64,000 nucleotides of DNA from Saprospiraceae bacterium (GTDB lineage Bacteria > Bacteroidota > Bacteroidia > Chitinophagales > Saprospiraceae), in NCBI GenBank assembly GCA_016710265.1, contig JADJJL010000006.1:496001-560000 (forward strand). Direction: 5' to 3'. Below the pieces are notes generated by a model, which saw only the letters and a program-made list of their open reading frames with translations, searched no databases and had not been told where the DNA came from. Made by a program: the position numbers and the translations under genes. Positions 25,363 to 34,549 of this stretch are shown one piece after another. The first letter of the stretch is position 1, and each line of letters opens with the position of its first letter.

Positions 25363-26748
25363 ATGAGTCTAATTGCTTCAGTTTCTGGAATTCGTGGAAC
25401 CATTGGTGGCAGACCAAAAGATAACCTAACACCAAAGGATATTATGGATTTTACGTTGGCGTATGGTTATTTGTTGAAATCAAAATTCGATAAGCCTTGC
25501 ATTGCCTTGGGGCGGGATGCAAGATTAAGTGGAGCTATGGTCTCAAGCATTGTGGAGGGTACGCTCAGTTCCATTGGCATAGATATATTGAATTTGGGTT
25601 TAACCACCACTCCGACGATTGAAATGGCGGTAATTTCAAATAAGTTAAACGGTGGTGTGATGATCACTGCAAGCCATAATCCTGAAGAGTGGAATGCCCT
25701 AAAATTATTTAATGAAAAGGGAGAATTTATATCCGCAGAGGAAGGACAAAAAATAAAAGAATTAATCCAAAAAGAGATCATTTCACAACAATTTGTAGGG
25801 GTGCGGGATTTGGGAAAATTACAAGTCGATCGTTCGTCGGCACAAGAACACATTGATGCGATCTTAAGTTTACCCTATTTACCCATTGAGCAAATTAAGG
25901 CTTCTAAAATGAGGATTGTGGTGGATTGTATAAATTCAACTGGAGCCATTATTTTACCTGTGCTACTGGAGGCTTTAAATTGTGAATATCATTTGATCAA
26001 TAGTGAACCAACTGGAATTTTTGCCCACAATCCTGAGCCGCTTGAAATCCATTTGACGGACTTAATGAAAGCTTGTGAGGAGTTTAAAGCTGACTTAGGC
26101 ATAGCAGTTGATCCGGATGTAGACAGATTGGCGTTTGTGGATGAGAAAGGAAATTATTTTGGAGAAGAATATACTTTGGTCGCCTGTGCTGATTATTTAT
26201 TGGATGTAAAATTAGGCCCGGTGGTGACCAACCTTTCTTCATCCAGAGCCCTTGCAGATCTTGCCCAATCCAAGGGACAGCAATGTCATTTTTCAGCCGT
26301 TGGAGAGGTTCACGTCGTTCGTAAAATGAAAGAAACCCATGCAGTCATCGGAGGTGAAGGTAATGGGGGAGTGATATTGCCTGATTTACATTATGGTCGA
26401 GATGCACTCATTGGAATCGTCCTTGTCATGGCCAATCTGGTTAAAAAGAAACTTAGTTTGTCAGCCTTAAAAGAATCCTATTCAAAATATTTTATGAATA
26501 AGGATAAAATTATCCTTCCTGAGAAAGTAGATTATGAATCCTTAATTTCTTTTTTAATGAATAAATATAGGGATCAAAAATTGAATATTGAGGATGGACT
26601 TAAAATTGATTTTGAATCCAGCTGGGTGCACCTCAGGAAATCCAATACTGAACCCATCATTCGGATATATGCAGAAGCAAAAGATATTAATTCTGCACAA
26701 AAACTGGTAGATCAAATAAAACAAGATGTAAATAGTTTTTTGACATGA
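25363..26748 (+). CDS. glmM: Phosphoglucosamine mutase
   Basis: A four-domain phosphohexomutase of 461 residues. It converts glucosamine-6-phosphate to glucosamine-1-phosphate for peptidoglycan and lipopolysaccharide precursors. The N-terminus IASVSGIRGTIGG is typical, the phosphoserine loop is TASHNPEEWNALK, the metal loop is DPDVDRLAF, the sugar loop is GGEGNGG, and the phosphate-binding loop is RKSNTEPIIRIY. The NPEEWNALK variant is found in Bacteroidota GlmM; a phosphomannomutase role cannot be fully excluded. Its TGA overlaps the ATG of the cysteine desulfurase (ATGA). Confidence 0.9.
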   Translation: MSLIASVSGIRGTIGGRPKDNLTPKDIMDFTLAYGYLLKSKFDKPCIALGRDARLSGAMVSSIVEGTLSSIGIDILNLGLTTTPTIEMAVISNKLNGGVMITASHNPEEWNALKLFNEKGEFISAEEGQKIKELIQKEIISQQFVGVRDLGKLQVDRSSAQEHIDAILSLPYLPIEQIKASKMRIVVDCINSTGAIILPVLLEALNCEYHLINSEPTGIFAHNPEPLEIHLTDLMKACEEFKADLGIAVDPDVDRLAFVDEKGNYFGEEYTLVACADYLLDVKLGPVVTNLSSSRALADLAQSKGQQCHFSAVGEVHVVRKMKETHAVIGGEGNGGVILPDLHYGRDALIGIVLVMANLVKKKLSLSALKESYSKYFMNKDKIILPEKVDYESLISFLMNKYRDQKLNIEDGLKIDFESSWVHLRKSNTEPIIRIYAEAKDINSAQKLVDQIKQDVNSFLT

Positions 26749-27875
26749 TAGTTAACCAAAGAATTTATTTTGACCATGCGGCAACCACTCCAATGAGTCC
26801 ACTGGCGCTGGCTGAAATGCATAAAGTAGGATCTGAGCTTTTTGCAAATCCTTCTTCAATTCATATGGATGGGAGTAAAGTAAAAAGTTATATCGAAGAA
26901 TCAAGAAAGATTATTTCAAGGAATTTTGGAGTTTCGGCAAGTCAGTTGTTTTTTACCTCAGGTGGAACTGAGGCCATAAACACCGTCATCAGAAGTTTGG
27001 TGATGGATCAGAAGATTCAAAATATTTTTTTAAGTCCAATAGACCATCCGGCAGTTATAAATTCTGTCGTATACTATGCCCAATATTTTAAAATTGCACA
27101 TTCATTTTTGAAGACTAATCATTTTGGAAAAATTCTGGAAGAAGATTTAATTCATCAGTTGCAAAATGCAAAGGGCCAATCATTGGTATGTATCATTCAC
27201 ACCAACAATGAGACAGGGGCAATTCACGATATAGAATCACTATGTAAAGTATCTAAAGAATACAATGCTTGGGTATTGGCTGATACGGTCCAAAGTGTTG
27301 GTACCATGCAATTGGATTTTTTAAAAATGGGAGTTGATTTTGCTTGTGCTTCTGCACATAAGTTCAATGGTCCAAAAGCCGTGGGCTTTTTATATGCTTC
27401 AGATCCAAATTTATTGAAAGCTTTTTTTATGGGGGGAGGTCAGGAAAGAAATCTCAGGGCCAGCACCGAAAATATCATGGGTATTGCTGGTATGAAAATA
27501 GCAATGGAAGAAGCGATGACCCAATTGGAAGAAAGAAAGATTAAAGTCTTGGAATTACACCAATTGATGCGAAGCGAATTATTAAAACTTGATGGAAACA
27601 TTCAGTTTAATACCCCAACAGAAAATTTTCATCCTAAAATTTTAAGTGTTCATTTTGACTTTGGTCCACATTCCGAATTTCTCTTAATGAATCTGGATAT
27701 TGCAGGTATCTCGGCCAGCGGAGGTGCAGCTTGTTCATCTGGGTCCGAAAAGGCTTCACATGTTTTAGCGCATTTAAGACCTGGTCAAACCGGAAAAACC
27801 ATCCGGTTTTCATTGTCACATTTGAATACAAAAGAAGAGGTTCAAGTATTGATTGACTTGTTGAGAAAACTGTGA
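26745..27875 (+). CDS. Cysteine desulfurase (IscS/NifS family)
   Basis: A class V PLP enzyme of 376 residues that removes sulfur from cysteine for iron-sulfur clusters or thiolated tRNA. Landmarks are YFDHAATTPMS at the N-terminus, HTNNETGAI, the PLP lysine in CASAHKFNGPK (about residue 205) and the sulfur-carrying cysteine in GGAACSSGSEKASHVL (about 326). The loop length fits the IscS/NifS group rather than SufS. It is coupled to glmM by a four-base overlap; no iscU, sufBCD or mnmA is nearby, so the acceptor is unknown. Confidence 0.93.
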   Translation: MIVNQRIYFDHAATTPMSPLALAEMHKVGSELFANPSSIHMDGSKVKSYIEESRKIISRNFGVSASQLFFTSGGTEAINTVIRSLVMDQKIQNIFLSPIDHPAVINSVVYYAQYFKIAHSFLKTNHFGKILEEDLIHQLQNAKGQSLVCIIHTNNETGAIHDIESLCKVSKEYNAWVLADTVQSVGTMQLDFLKMGVDFACASAHKFNGPKAVGFLYASDPNLLKAFFMGGGQERNLRASTENIMGIAGMKIAMEEAMTQLEERKIKVLELHQLMRSELLKLDGNIQFNTPTENFHPKILSVHFDFGPHSEFLLMNLDIAGISASGGAACSSGSEKASHVLAHLRPGQTGKTIRFSLSHLNTKEEVQVLIDLLRKL

Positions 27876-27926
27876 ATCTTAAATTGATGACAGCCTAATA
27901 AATTCGCTTTCTCTTGACCTTTTTTA

Positions 27927-27934
27927 TACCTTTG
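27927..27934 (+). promoter_or_regulatory. -7 box TACCTTTG for pyrR-pyrB
   Basis: Exact TAnnTTTG match, 19 bases before the TTG start at 27954. No long attenuator fits in the 78-base spacer after the desulfurase gene. Confidence 0.45.
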
Positions 27935-27953
27935 CCATTGAAATCATTGACTT

Positions 27954-28511
27954 TTGAACAAAAAACCAAAAATCCTGATCAAAAAGGAACAATTGCAGAT
28001 CATCGTTGATAGGCTATGTTACCAACTCATTGAGCATCATGGAGATTTCAAACAAACTTGCATCGTTGGAATCCAGAAAAAAGGAGCCATTCTTGCAGAA
28101 AGAGTGCTGCATAGATTAAAAGAAATTGGCGTAAAAAACAAGGTTCCCCTTGGTAAATTGGACATTACTTTTTTTAGAGATGACTTTAGACAGGGTAATA
28201 AAATTCTAGTTCCTCATGATAACAGCATGGAATTTTTAGTGGACGAACTTGATGTTATTTTGGTGGACGATGTCTTGTATTCAGGAAGAACCATCCAAGC
28301 TGCATTACAAGCTCTAACCCATTATGGACGAGCCCGTTCAGTAGAATTATTGGTTCTGATAGACAGGAGATTTAACAGATGCCTCCCCATTCAAGGCCAA
28401 TACATTGGGTTAAAAGTGGATTCATTGGATCAAGCATATGTGAAAGTTGAATTAGAAGAAGAAGGATTAGAAGATAGAGTTTTGTTTTTTGACGCAGATA
28501 ATAAAGTCTAG
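27954..28511 (+). CDS. pyrR: PyrR-type phosphoribosyltransferase/regulator
   Basis: A type I phosphoribosyltransferase of 185 residues. The PRPP-binding loop VILVDDVLYSGRTIQAAL is clear, with an earlier CIVGIQKKGAILAERV. In the family, PyrR combines uracil phosphoribosyltransferase activity with pyr RNA binding. The start is TTG at 27954 because TGA at 27948-27950 is in frame just upstream and no ATG lies nearby. It is followed directly by pyrB. Whether it regulates RNA here is uncertain, since the 78-base spacer upstream shows no obvious terminator/antiterminator pair. Confidence 0.9.
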   Translation: MNKKPKILIKKEQLQIIVDRLCYQLIEHHGDFKQTCIVGIQKKGAILAERVLHRLKEIGVKNKVPLGKLDITFFRDDFRQGNKILVPHDNSMEFLVDELDVILVDDVLYSGRTIQAALQALTHYGRARSVELLVLIDRRFNRCLPIQGQYIGLKVDSLDQAYVKVELEEEGLEDRVLFFDADNKV

Positions 28512-28512
28512 A

Positions 28513-29442
28513 ATGACAGAACAAGCTTTAAGCAGCAGACATTTACTTGGGATCAAAGATCTGAGCGTTCAAGATATTCAATTGATTTTAAAGACGGCAG
28601 AGCAATTTAAAGAGGTGATCAATCGCCCTATTAAGAAAGTTCCATCTTTAAGAGATATTACCATTGCCAACTTGTTTTTTGAAAATTCTACCAGGACCAA
28701 GTTATCATTTGAATTGGCTGAAAAAAGACTTTCTGCAGACATTATCAATTTTAGCTCATCAGGTTCATCGGTTAGTAAAGGAGAAACCCTTTTGGACACG
28801 GTTCAAAACATTTTGGCCATGAAAGTGGACATGATTGTGGTTAGACATTCATCTGTTGGTGCAGCTAAGTTTATAGCTTCAAATGTTAAGGCCCAAGTGA
28901 TCAATGCAGGAGATGGAACACATGAACATCCTACACAAGCATTGTTGGATGCATTTTCAATTCAAAAGTCGTTTGGAAAGATTAAAGGCGCTAAAATTGC
29001 CATCATTGGAGATATTTTACATTCAAGAGTCGCGCTGTCTAATATATTTTGCTTAACCAAACTGGGTGCAAAAGTGAGAGTTTGCGGTCCTCCAACATTG
29101 ATCCCTAAACATATTATGGGTCTTGGAGTGGAGGTGGATTATGATCTAAAAAGGACCTTGGAATGGTGCGATGTAGCAAATGTGTTGAGGATTCAAACAG
29201 AGCGAATGGAATTGCAGTACTTTCCAACTGCAAGAGAATATCATCGATTTTTTGGTATCGATTTAGAGTTGCTTAACTCATTGAAAAACAAGATGGTATT
29301 GATGCATCCAGGCCCTATCAACCGAGGCGTGGAATTGACCAGTCTTGCAGCTGATAGTAAACAATCTATTATTTTGGAGCAGGTAGAAAATGGGGTTGCG
29401 ATCAGGATGGCCGTTTTATATTTACTTGCTAATAAAACTTAA
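28513..29442 (+). CDS. pyrB: Aspartate carbamoyltransferase catalytic subunit
   Basis: An enzyme of 309 residues that joins carbamoyl phosphate and aspartate in pyrimidine synthesis. The carbamoyl-phosphate site is FFENSTRTKLSFELA, with later GDGTHEHPTQALLDAF and the C-terminal HPGPINRGVELTS. Size and motifs are those of the class with a single catalytic chain; no pyrI is next to it. The start is ATG 28513, one base after the pyrR stop; an in-frame start inside pyrR is less likely. Confidence 0.97.
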   Translation: MTEQALSSRHLLGIKDLSVQDIQLILKTAEQFKEVINRPIKKVPSLRDITIANLFFENSTRTKLSFELAEKRLSADIINFSSSGSSVSKGETLLDTVQNILAMKVDMIVVRHSSVGAAKFIASNVKAQVINAGDGTHEHPTQALLDAFSIQKSFGKIKGAKIAIIGDILHSRVALSNIFCLTKLGAKVRVCGPPTLIPKHIMGLGVEVDYDLKRTLEWCDVANVLRIQTERMELQYFPTAREYHRFFGIDLELLNSLKNKMVLMHPGPINRGVELTSLAADSKQSIILEQVENGVAIRMAVLYLLANKT

Positions 29443-29557
29443 ATTATATATAAAATTATTGTAATTCCAAACTTTTTGGAAGCTTGGATCATTTACCACT
29501 AAGGAATAACGTTGATGTATCAGCGTTAAACTCATTTTCCATGAACCATTTAATCCT

Positions 29558-30973
29558 ATGATTTTGCGTAGTTTTATTGTTATACCGTTATTTTTGCTCC
29601 TCAGTGTGTCATTACAGGCACAGGTCTATGAAATCAAAGTGAAGATAAAAGGATATCAAAATGATACCTTACTGTTGGGTTACCATTTTGGAGATAAGAC
29701 CTATATTAAAGACACTGCATTTCGTAAGATCGATCAGTTTGTTTTTAAGGGAGATAGCATTTTAGAAGGAGGTATGTATCTTCTGGTACTTAAGCCTAAA
29801 AATGATTTTATACAGATTTTAATCGATCAGGACAACCAAAAGTTTTCATGTGAGACGGATACTTTTGATATATCCGGAAATTTGAAATTCAAAAATTCAA
29901 AGCTCAATCAGGAATTTTATGCTTATTTGGATTTTTTGGATGTGCAAAGACGCATGGGTGATTCTTTAAATGCGATTCACCAGGCCATTGACCAGGAACC
30001 TATCAAAATTCAGATTAGAAAGGAATTGGATGAGATTGATGTGGCTGTAAAGGCCAGACAAAAGTCAATTGCAGAAAAACCACAGCTTTCTTTATTGACT
30101 TTGTTGCTCAATTTAGGAACAGAACCTGAAATACCGGAATTCGAAGGAACGGAGGAAGAGCAAAGGGAAAAAGCGTTTTATCATTATAGGACCCACTTTT
30201 TTGATAAAGTCGATTTAAGCGATGACAGAATTGTGAGACTTCCACTATTTCATGGTAAAATAGAAAGATATCTCAATAAGTTGACCGCTCAAATTCCAGA
30301 CAGTATCAATAAAGCTTTGGATTATATTTTGTCCAAAGCACCGGCAAAATCATATGCCTTTAAATATATCCTTTCTACTTGGTTGACCCAATACGCCAAT
30401 TCGAAGTACGTGGGCATGGATGGAATCTACGTCCATTTGGTGGAGGAATATTATGCAAAAGGAATGGGCTATTGGCTGGATGAAGAGCTTTTAGCCAAAA
30501 TGTTGGCAGATGCAAAAACCTTAAAACCTCTATTATTGGATAAGATCGCACCTGATATTACCGTTTATAAACAAGACGGAACCCCGGTATCCCTTCATAA
30601 AGTTCAAGCTCCCTATACCATTCTATATATTTGGGCACCAGATTGTGGCCACTGTAAAAGTTCAATGCCTTCATTGTTAAAGTTTTATGAGAACTACAAA
30701 GACAAGGGGGTAGAGATTCTTGCCCTTTGTTCCAAAGTAGGTGAAGATGAAAAAGCCTGCTGGGATGCAGTAAAAACTCTTCATATGGAGCCACTGACCA
30801 ATACTTCAGACCCACTTCACCGGTCAAAATTTAGATTGACCTACGATGTTAAAACGACCCCGGTGGTATATATTTTGGATAAAGACAAAAAAATTCTAAC
30901 AAAAAAAATAGCCGCTGAGCAACTGTCAGAAGTGATGGAAAAGCTTATGTCTATTGATCAAAACGAAGATTAG
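29558..30973 (+). CDS. TlpA/thioredoxin-fold envelope protein with DUF4369/DUF5106-like regions
   Basis: A secreted protein of 471 residues with a signal peptide (first about 22 residues, ending LQAQ). The N-terminal part (YEIKVKIKGYQNDTLLLGYHFGDK) resembles DUF4369; the middle (about 130-330) is helical and DUF5106-like. The C-terminal 140 residues are a thioredoxin fold with APDCGHC, so the redox pair is Cys363 and Cys366. Such Bacteroidota proteins keep thiols reduced in the envelope, for example for cytochrome c maturation. It stands alone and is followed by an AT-rich hairpin with a T run. Confidence 0.83.
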   Translation: MILRSFIVIPLFLLLSVSLQAQVYEIKVKIKGYQNDTLLLGYHFGDKTYIKDTAFRKIDQFVFKGDSILEGGMYLLVLKPKNDFIQILIDQDNQKFSCETDTFDISGNLKFKNSKLNQEFYAYLDFLDVQRRMGDSLNAIHQAIDQEPIKIQIRKELDEIDVAVKARQKSIAEKPQLSLLTLLLNLGTEPEIPEFEGTEEEQREKAFYHYRTHFFDKVDLSDDRIVRLPLFHGKIERYLNKLTAQIPDSINKALDYILSKAPAKSYAFKYILSTWLTQYANSKYVGMDGIYVHLVEEYYAKGMGYWLDEELLAKMLADAKTLKPLLLDKIAPDITVYKQDGTPVSLHKVQAPYTILYIWAPDCGHCKSSMPSLLKFYENYKDKGVEILALCSKVGEDEKACWDAVKTLHMEPLTNTSDPLHRSKFRLTYDVKTTPVVYILDKDKKILTKKIAAEQLSEVMEKLMSIDQNED

Positions 30974-31000
30974 CTGAGTAGAGCTACAAAAAAAATTTTA

Positions 31001-31050
31001 AAAACAGTTACATATTATAAAAAAATGTAATATATTTGTGACTGTTTTTT
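31001..31050 (+). terminator. AT-rich hairpin with T run after the thioredoxin-fold gene
   Basis: AAAACAGT at 31001-31008 pairs with ACTGTTTT at 31041-31048, and the stem continues inward to about 12 pairs with one G-T wobble, followed by a run of Ts. The TATATTTG box of the next gene lies inside the hairpin, so terminator and promoter appear to overlap. Confidence 0.45.
31031..31038 (+). promoter_or_regulatory. -7 box TATATTTG for the haloperoxidase-like gene
   Basis: Exact TAnnTTTG match, 37 bases before the ATG at 31076. Confidence 0.4.
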
Positions 31051-31075
31051 ATTGTTTTTTGTAAATCTACAACCA

Positions 31076-32428
31076 ATGAATTGTTTAAAGACCTACTCCT
31101 GGAGGCTAACCGCCTTCGTCGGCCTGCTATTAATGGCGTCTTGTAAAAAAGATGAGCCGACAATTGAATCACCAACTCTTGATTTAGCTGACAACAGCTT
31201 TATTAGAGAGTGGCTAGATCTAAGTTTAACGCTTAGTCAGCAATGTAATGGCTTTTCAGAGCCCATTACTGCCCGTTCCTTCAGATACTTACATTTTGCC
31301 ATGTATGAATCCCTGGTTCAAGGGATTCCTGAAATGAATTCGCTCCAAGTTAAATTGGATGGATTCAAGGTGTCATTGCCGCAAGCCGATCCTACACTTT
31401 CATATCATTGGGGATTGGTGGCTAATGAAGCAATGGCCCAATTGAACAAGAGTTTTTATGAATCTGCCGGTGATTATTGGGTTCAAGAAATTTTCAAGCT
31501 CAAGGACAAGCACAAACTGTTATATTCCAAGAATTTGGAACCAGAAATGGTGTTGAATTCAGAAAAATTAGGTCGTGCCATTGCCAAATCTGTTTGGGAT
31601 TTTAGTTTGACAGATGGAAGAGCTTATGCCTATCTGAACAATTATCCAAAAGATTTTGTCTATCCCACCGGTCCTGGACTTTGGATACCAACTTCTCCAG
31701 ACTACCGTCCCAATCCTCTCCTGCCGACCTGGTCTGAGACAGCACCTGTTTTGTATAAAAATTTGACAGATGTAAGACCGACCAAATTATTGAAATATTC
31801 TGAATCTTCCGCCTCTCTCATTTATGCTGAAGCTTTGGAAGTATATAACTTAAGTTCTTCAATTGATGCAGATCAAAAAGAGGAGTTTAATTATTTTAAC
31901 AAGGAAATGCATGTCAATGCCATTCCTATAGCCCATATCTATAGATTGGCGCTTCAAATTTCTAAAGATCAGCAGTTGGACGTTGCATCAACATTAAAGA
32001 TGATGTGCTCCTTATCATTTGGAATTCATGATGGTTTTGTGGCAGCTTGGAATCAAAAATACACCTATCATTTGTGCCGTGTTTCAAGTTATATTAAACA
32101 ACAGATTGATAAATTTTATGTGCCTCAAATGGGTTCAGAACCAAGTCCCGACTTTGTTTCAGAAGAAGCCATGGTTTATAGTATTGGTGGCGAAGTATTG
32201 TCTGCTTATTTTGGTTACCGGTTTCCATTTATGGATCATACACAATCGGAAAGGACCGATCTTAGGGCAAAATCTAGAAGTTTTAATTCCTTTAGAGAAT
32301 TTGCCAAAGAAGCTGCATTCGTAGATATGCATCTAGGTGTTCATTATAGGAGCAGTATAGAAATAGGATTGGAAATGGGATATGACATTGCTCAAAACGT
32401 TTTAAAAATTGATTTTAATAAGAAGTAG
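31076..32428 (+). CDS. Degenerate vanadium-haloperoxidase/PAP2-like lipoprotein
   Basis: A lipoprotein of 450 residues (LMASC lipobox at about 19-23). The C-terminal 200 residues follow the layout of vanadium-dependent haloperoxidases: WNQKYTYHLCRV has Lys328 and Arg335 as in KX6RP, and the last helices contain GVHYR with His423. Two catalytic sites are changed: the PSGH segment reads VSEEA (362-364 are SEE), losing the acid-base histidine, and the Arg of the SR-x5-H motif is Asp417. A vanadate or phosphate pocket is therefore doubtful, and a structural or binding role is possible. It stands alone between a terminator-like hairpin and a strong terminator. The start is ATG 31076, at the base of the lipoprotein leader. 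Confidence 0.72.
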   Translation: MNCLKTYSWRLTAFVGLLLMASCKKDEPTIESPTLDLADNSFIREWLDLSLTLSQQCNGFSEPITARSFRYLHFAMYESLVQGIPEMNSLQVKLDGFKVSLPQADPTLSYHWGLVANEAMAQLNKSFYESAGDYWVQEIFKLKDKHKLLYSKNLEPEMVLNSEKLGRAIAKSVWDFSLTDGRAYAYLNNYPKDFVYPTGPGLWIPTSPDYRPNPLLPTWSETAPVLYKNLTDVRPTKLLKYSESSASLIYAEALEVYNLSSSIDADQKEEFNYFNKEMHVNAIPIAHIYRLALQISKDQQLDVASTLKMMCSLSFGIHDGFVAAWNQKYTYHLCRVSSYIKQQIDKFYVPQMGSEPSPDFVSEEAMVYSIGGEVLSAYFGYRFPFMDHTQSERTDLRAKSRSFNSFREFAKEAAFVDMHLGVHYRSSIEIGLEMGYDIAQNVLKIDFNKK

Positions 32429-32455
32429 TTGTAACCGTCGAAATTAACATGAAAG

Positions 32456-32489
32456 ATCCTCCTGGAATCGTTTTCCGGGAGGATTTTTT
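32456..32489 (+). terminator. Rho-independent terminator
   Basis: A 12-pair stem, ATCCTCCTGGAA against TTCCGGGAGGAT with one G-T pair and a TCGT loop, is followed by six Ts. It ends the haloperoxidase-like gene and insulates the aspartate kinase gene. Confidence 0.85.
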
Positions 32490-32525
32490 GTTTATGTCAA
32501 TTTCATTTTGGTAAACATAATAGTT

Positions 32526-32533
32526 TAATTTTG
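32526..32533 (+). promoter_or_regulatory. -7 box TAATTTTG for aspartate kinase
   Basis: Exact TAnnTTTG match with a TTTG at 32507-32510 upstream, 15 bases away (somewhat short for a -33 box). The ATG is at 32600, leaving a leader of about 65 bases. Confidence 0.45.
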
Positions 32534-32599
32534 CGGCACAATGAGCTTTACTGTAAAGTAGATGATTTGAATAATTCCTGACATAAAAATTGACTAAGC

Positions 32600-33898
32600 A
32601 TGAAAGTTTTTAAATTTGGTGGCGCGTCTGCAAAAGATCCGGAGGGTTTAAAAAATATTACAGAAATCATTAAGACTTATGGAGCTTCAGATTCTTTGGT
32701 CGTGGTCATATCTGCTATTGGAAAAACCACCAATGCATTGGAAGATGTAGTTCATGCTAAAATACAAGACAAAAACAAAGCATTTGAATTGCTCCTAAAG
32801 ATTCGCCAATCTCATGAAAATTACATTCAAAATTTATTCTTAGAACTCCCTGAATTGTTGATGGAAGATATCAATGAGCATTTTGTTGAAGTGGAATGGA
32901 TCATTGAAGAGGACCGCGAAATGTCTTATGATTATATGTACGATCAAATTGTATCGATCGGCGAGCTCATTTCTTCCAGAATTTTATATCACTGGTTATT
33001 GTCTATTGATATTAAAGCAGCCTGGATTGATGCACGTGAGATTATCCGAACGGATGATACCTGGAGAGAAGGGAGAATTCAATGGAATGTCACCAACCAA
33101 CAAATTCAAGATGCATTAATCCCTTTATTAAATGAGGGTAAAATGATCGTGACTCAAGGATTTATTGGGAGTACCATGGAAAATAATACCGTGACTTTGG
33201 GAAGAGAAGGTTCGGATTATACCGCAGCCATACTATCTTCTGCTTTGGCGGTAAAAAGCATGACAATTTGGAAGGATGTGCCCGGTGTTTTGACGGGTGA
33301 TCCAAAAACTTTTGAAAATGTCACAAAACTGGATAGACTGTCTTATACCGAAGCCATCGAGATGACTTATTATGGAGCAAAGGTCATCCATCCAAAAACC
33401 ATTCAGCCTTTGGAAAATGCCCAAATCCCTTTATATGTCAAATCATTTATTCATCCAACGCAATCCGGAACCTATATTTCCGGAGATCCGGACCCAGAAT
33501 ATCCTCCCATCGTAGTTTTAGAACCCAATCAAGCTTTGGTTCATTTTTCTTCAAAAGATTTATCATTTATTGCAGAGTATCACCTGGCTAAATTATTTAG
33601 TCTGTTTGATCGATTTAGGATCAGGGTCAATATGATGCGCAATACGGCCATTTCATTTACGATTTGTACCCAACACGATGAATTCAAATTAAATCAATTG
33701 TTTGAGGAATTACATGATGAATTTAGAATTGTAGTGGACCCCGAATTGGAATTGTACACGATAAGACATTACAATGAGTATATGTTACCTGAATTGTTTA
33801 AAGGAAAACTTATTTTATTGGAAGAGAAAATCCGGAATACGGTACAAAGAGTTGTAAAAACCACTGCACCCATTGTACATAAAAATAAAACAACTTAG
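32600..33898 (+). CDS. Aspartate kinase
   Basis: An enzyme of 432 residues that phosphorylates aspartate, the first step to lysine, threonine, methionine and diaminopimelate. The nucleotide-binding start is KVFKFGGASAKDPEG, TLGREGSDYTAAILS is the catalytic Gly-rich block, and YYGAKVIHPKTIQPL is a typical ASK motif. The C-terminal region (about 300-420) is ACT-like and would bind an amino-acid effector. It is a monofunctional kinase with no homoserine dehydrogenase part. LysC is a likely name, but the feedback effector cannot be assigned, so no symbol is given. Confidence 0.93.
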   Translation: MKVFKFGGASAKDPEGLKNITEIIKTYGASDSLVVVISAIGKTTNALEDVVHAKIQDKNKAFELLLKIRQSHENYIQNLFLELPELLMEDINEHFVEVEWIIEEDREMSYDYMYDQIVSIGELISSRILYHWLLSIDIKAAWIDAREIIRTDDTWREGRIQWNVTNQQIQDALIPLLNEGKMIVTQGFIGSTMENNTVTLGREGSDYTAAILSSALAVKSMTIWKDVPGVLTGDPKTFENVTKLDRLSYTEAIEMTYYGAKVIHPKTIQPLENAQIPLYVKSFIHPTQSGTYISGDPDPEYPPIVVLEPNQALVHFSSKDLSFIAEYHLAKLFSLFDRFRIRVNMMRNTAISFTICTQHDEFKLNQLFEELHDEFRIVVDPELELYTIRHYNEYMLPELFKGKLILLEEKIRNTVQRVVKTTAPIVHKNKTT

Positions 33899-33907
33899 CA
33901 GTTCGTA

Positions 33908-34543
33908 TTAAATTCCTTTTCTTCCGAATAGCGAACAAATAGGACATTCTTCCTTCTTATGTCCTCTGGCCGGGCAGAATTTTCGACCGAAATAAATCAT
34001 TTGTAAGTGAAGCTTGTTCCAGCTTTCTTTAGGAAACAATTTTTTCAAATCATTTTCTGTTTGGACGACATTTTTTCCGGAACTAAGACCCCATCTCCAT
34101 GCAAGACGATGGATATGGGTATCAACCGGAAAAGCGGGCACACCAAATGCCTGACACATGACCACAGATGCTGTTTTGTGTCCAACACCCGGAAGTGTTT
34201 CCAAAATATCGATGTCTCGCGGAACCTGACCTTTATATTGATTTTGTAAAATTTCGGATAGAGATTTAATGGCTTTGGCTTTATTTGTAGAGAGTCCACA
34301 CGGACGGATGATTTCCTGGATTTGTTCCAACTCTAAAAGTGACATAGTTTTCGGTTTATCGGCCAATTTAAAAAGTGCAGGTGTCACTTTATTAACTCGC
34401 TCATCGGTGCATTGCGCTGACAAAAGCACTGCCACCAATAAAGTATAAGCGTCCTTATGTTGCAATGGAATGCCTACTTCAGGAAACAACTCATCCAAAA
34501 TCATTCGAATTTCTTCCGCCTTTTGCTTTTTTGAAAGAGCCAT
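33908..34543 (-). CDS. nth: Endonuclease III
   Basis: A DNA glycosylase/AP lyase of 211 residues for oxidised pyrimidines. The helix-hairpin-helix is LPGVGHKTASVV with the catalytic lysine, and FPVDTHIHR gives the catalytic aspartate. The C-terminal cluster region reads FCPARGHKKEECPICSLFG: the first three cysteines are present with altered spacing, and the fourth is absent, so the 4Fe-4S cluster of the E. coli enzyme may be missing or different. It is the last gene of the rluD-type/acyl-CoA reductase group, six bases after its neighbour, and converges on the aspartate kinase gene. Confidence 0.92.
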   Translation of the reverse strand: MALSKKQKAEEIRMILDELFPEVGIPLQHKDAYTLLVAVLLSAQCTDERVNKVTPALFKLADKPKTMSLLELEQIQEIIRPCGLSTNKAKAIKSLSEILQNQYKGQVPRDIDILETLPGVGHKTASVVMCQAFGVPAFPVDTHIHRLAWRWGLSSGKNVVQTENDLKKLFPKESWNKLHLQMIYFGRKFCPARGHKKEECPICSLFGRKGI

Positions 34544-34549
34544 GAAATT

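Noticed and set aside
27876..27953. PyrR-responsive attenuator
   Set aside because: The spacer is only 78 bases and no paired terminator and antiterminator stems with a T run are visible.
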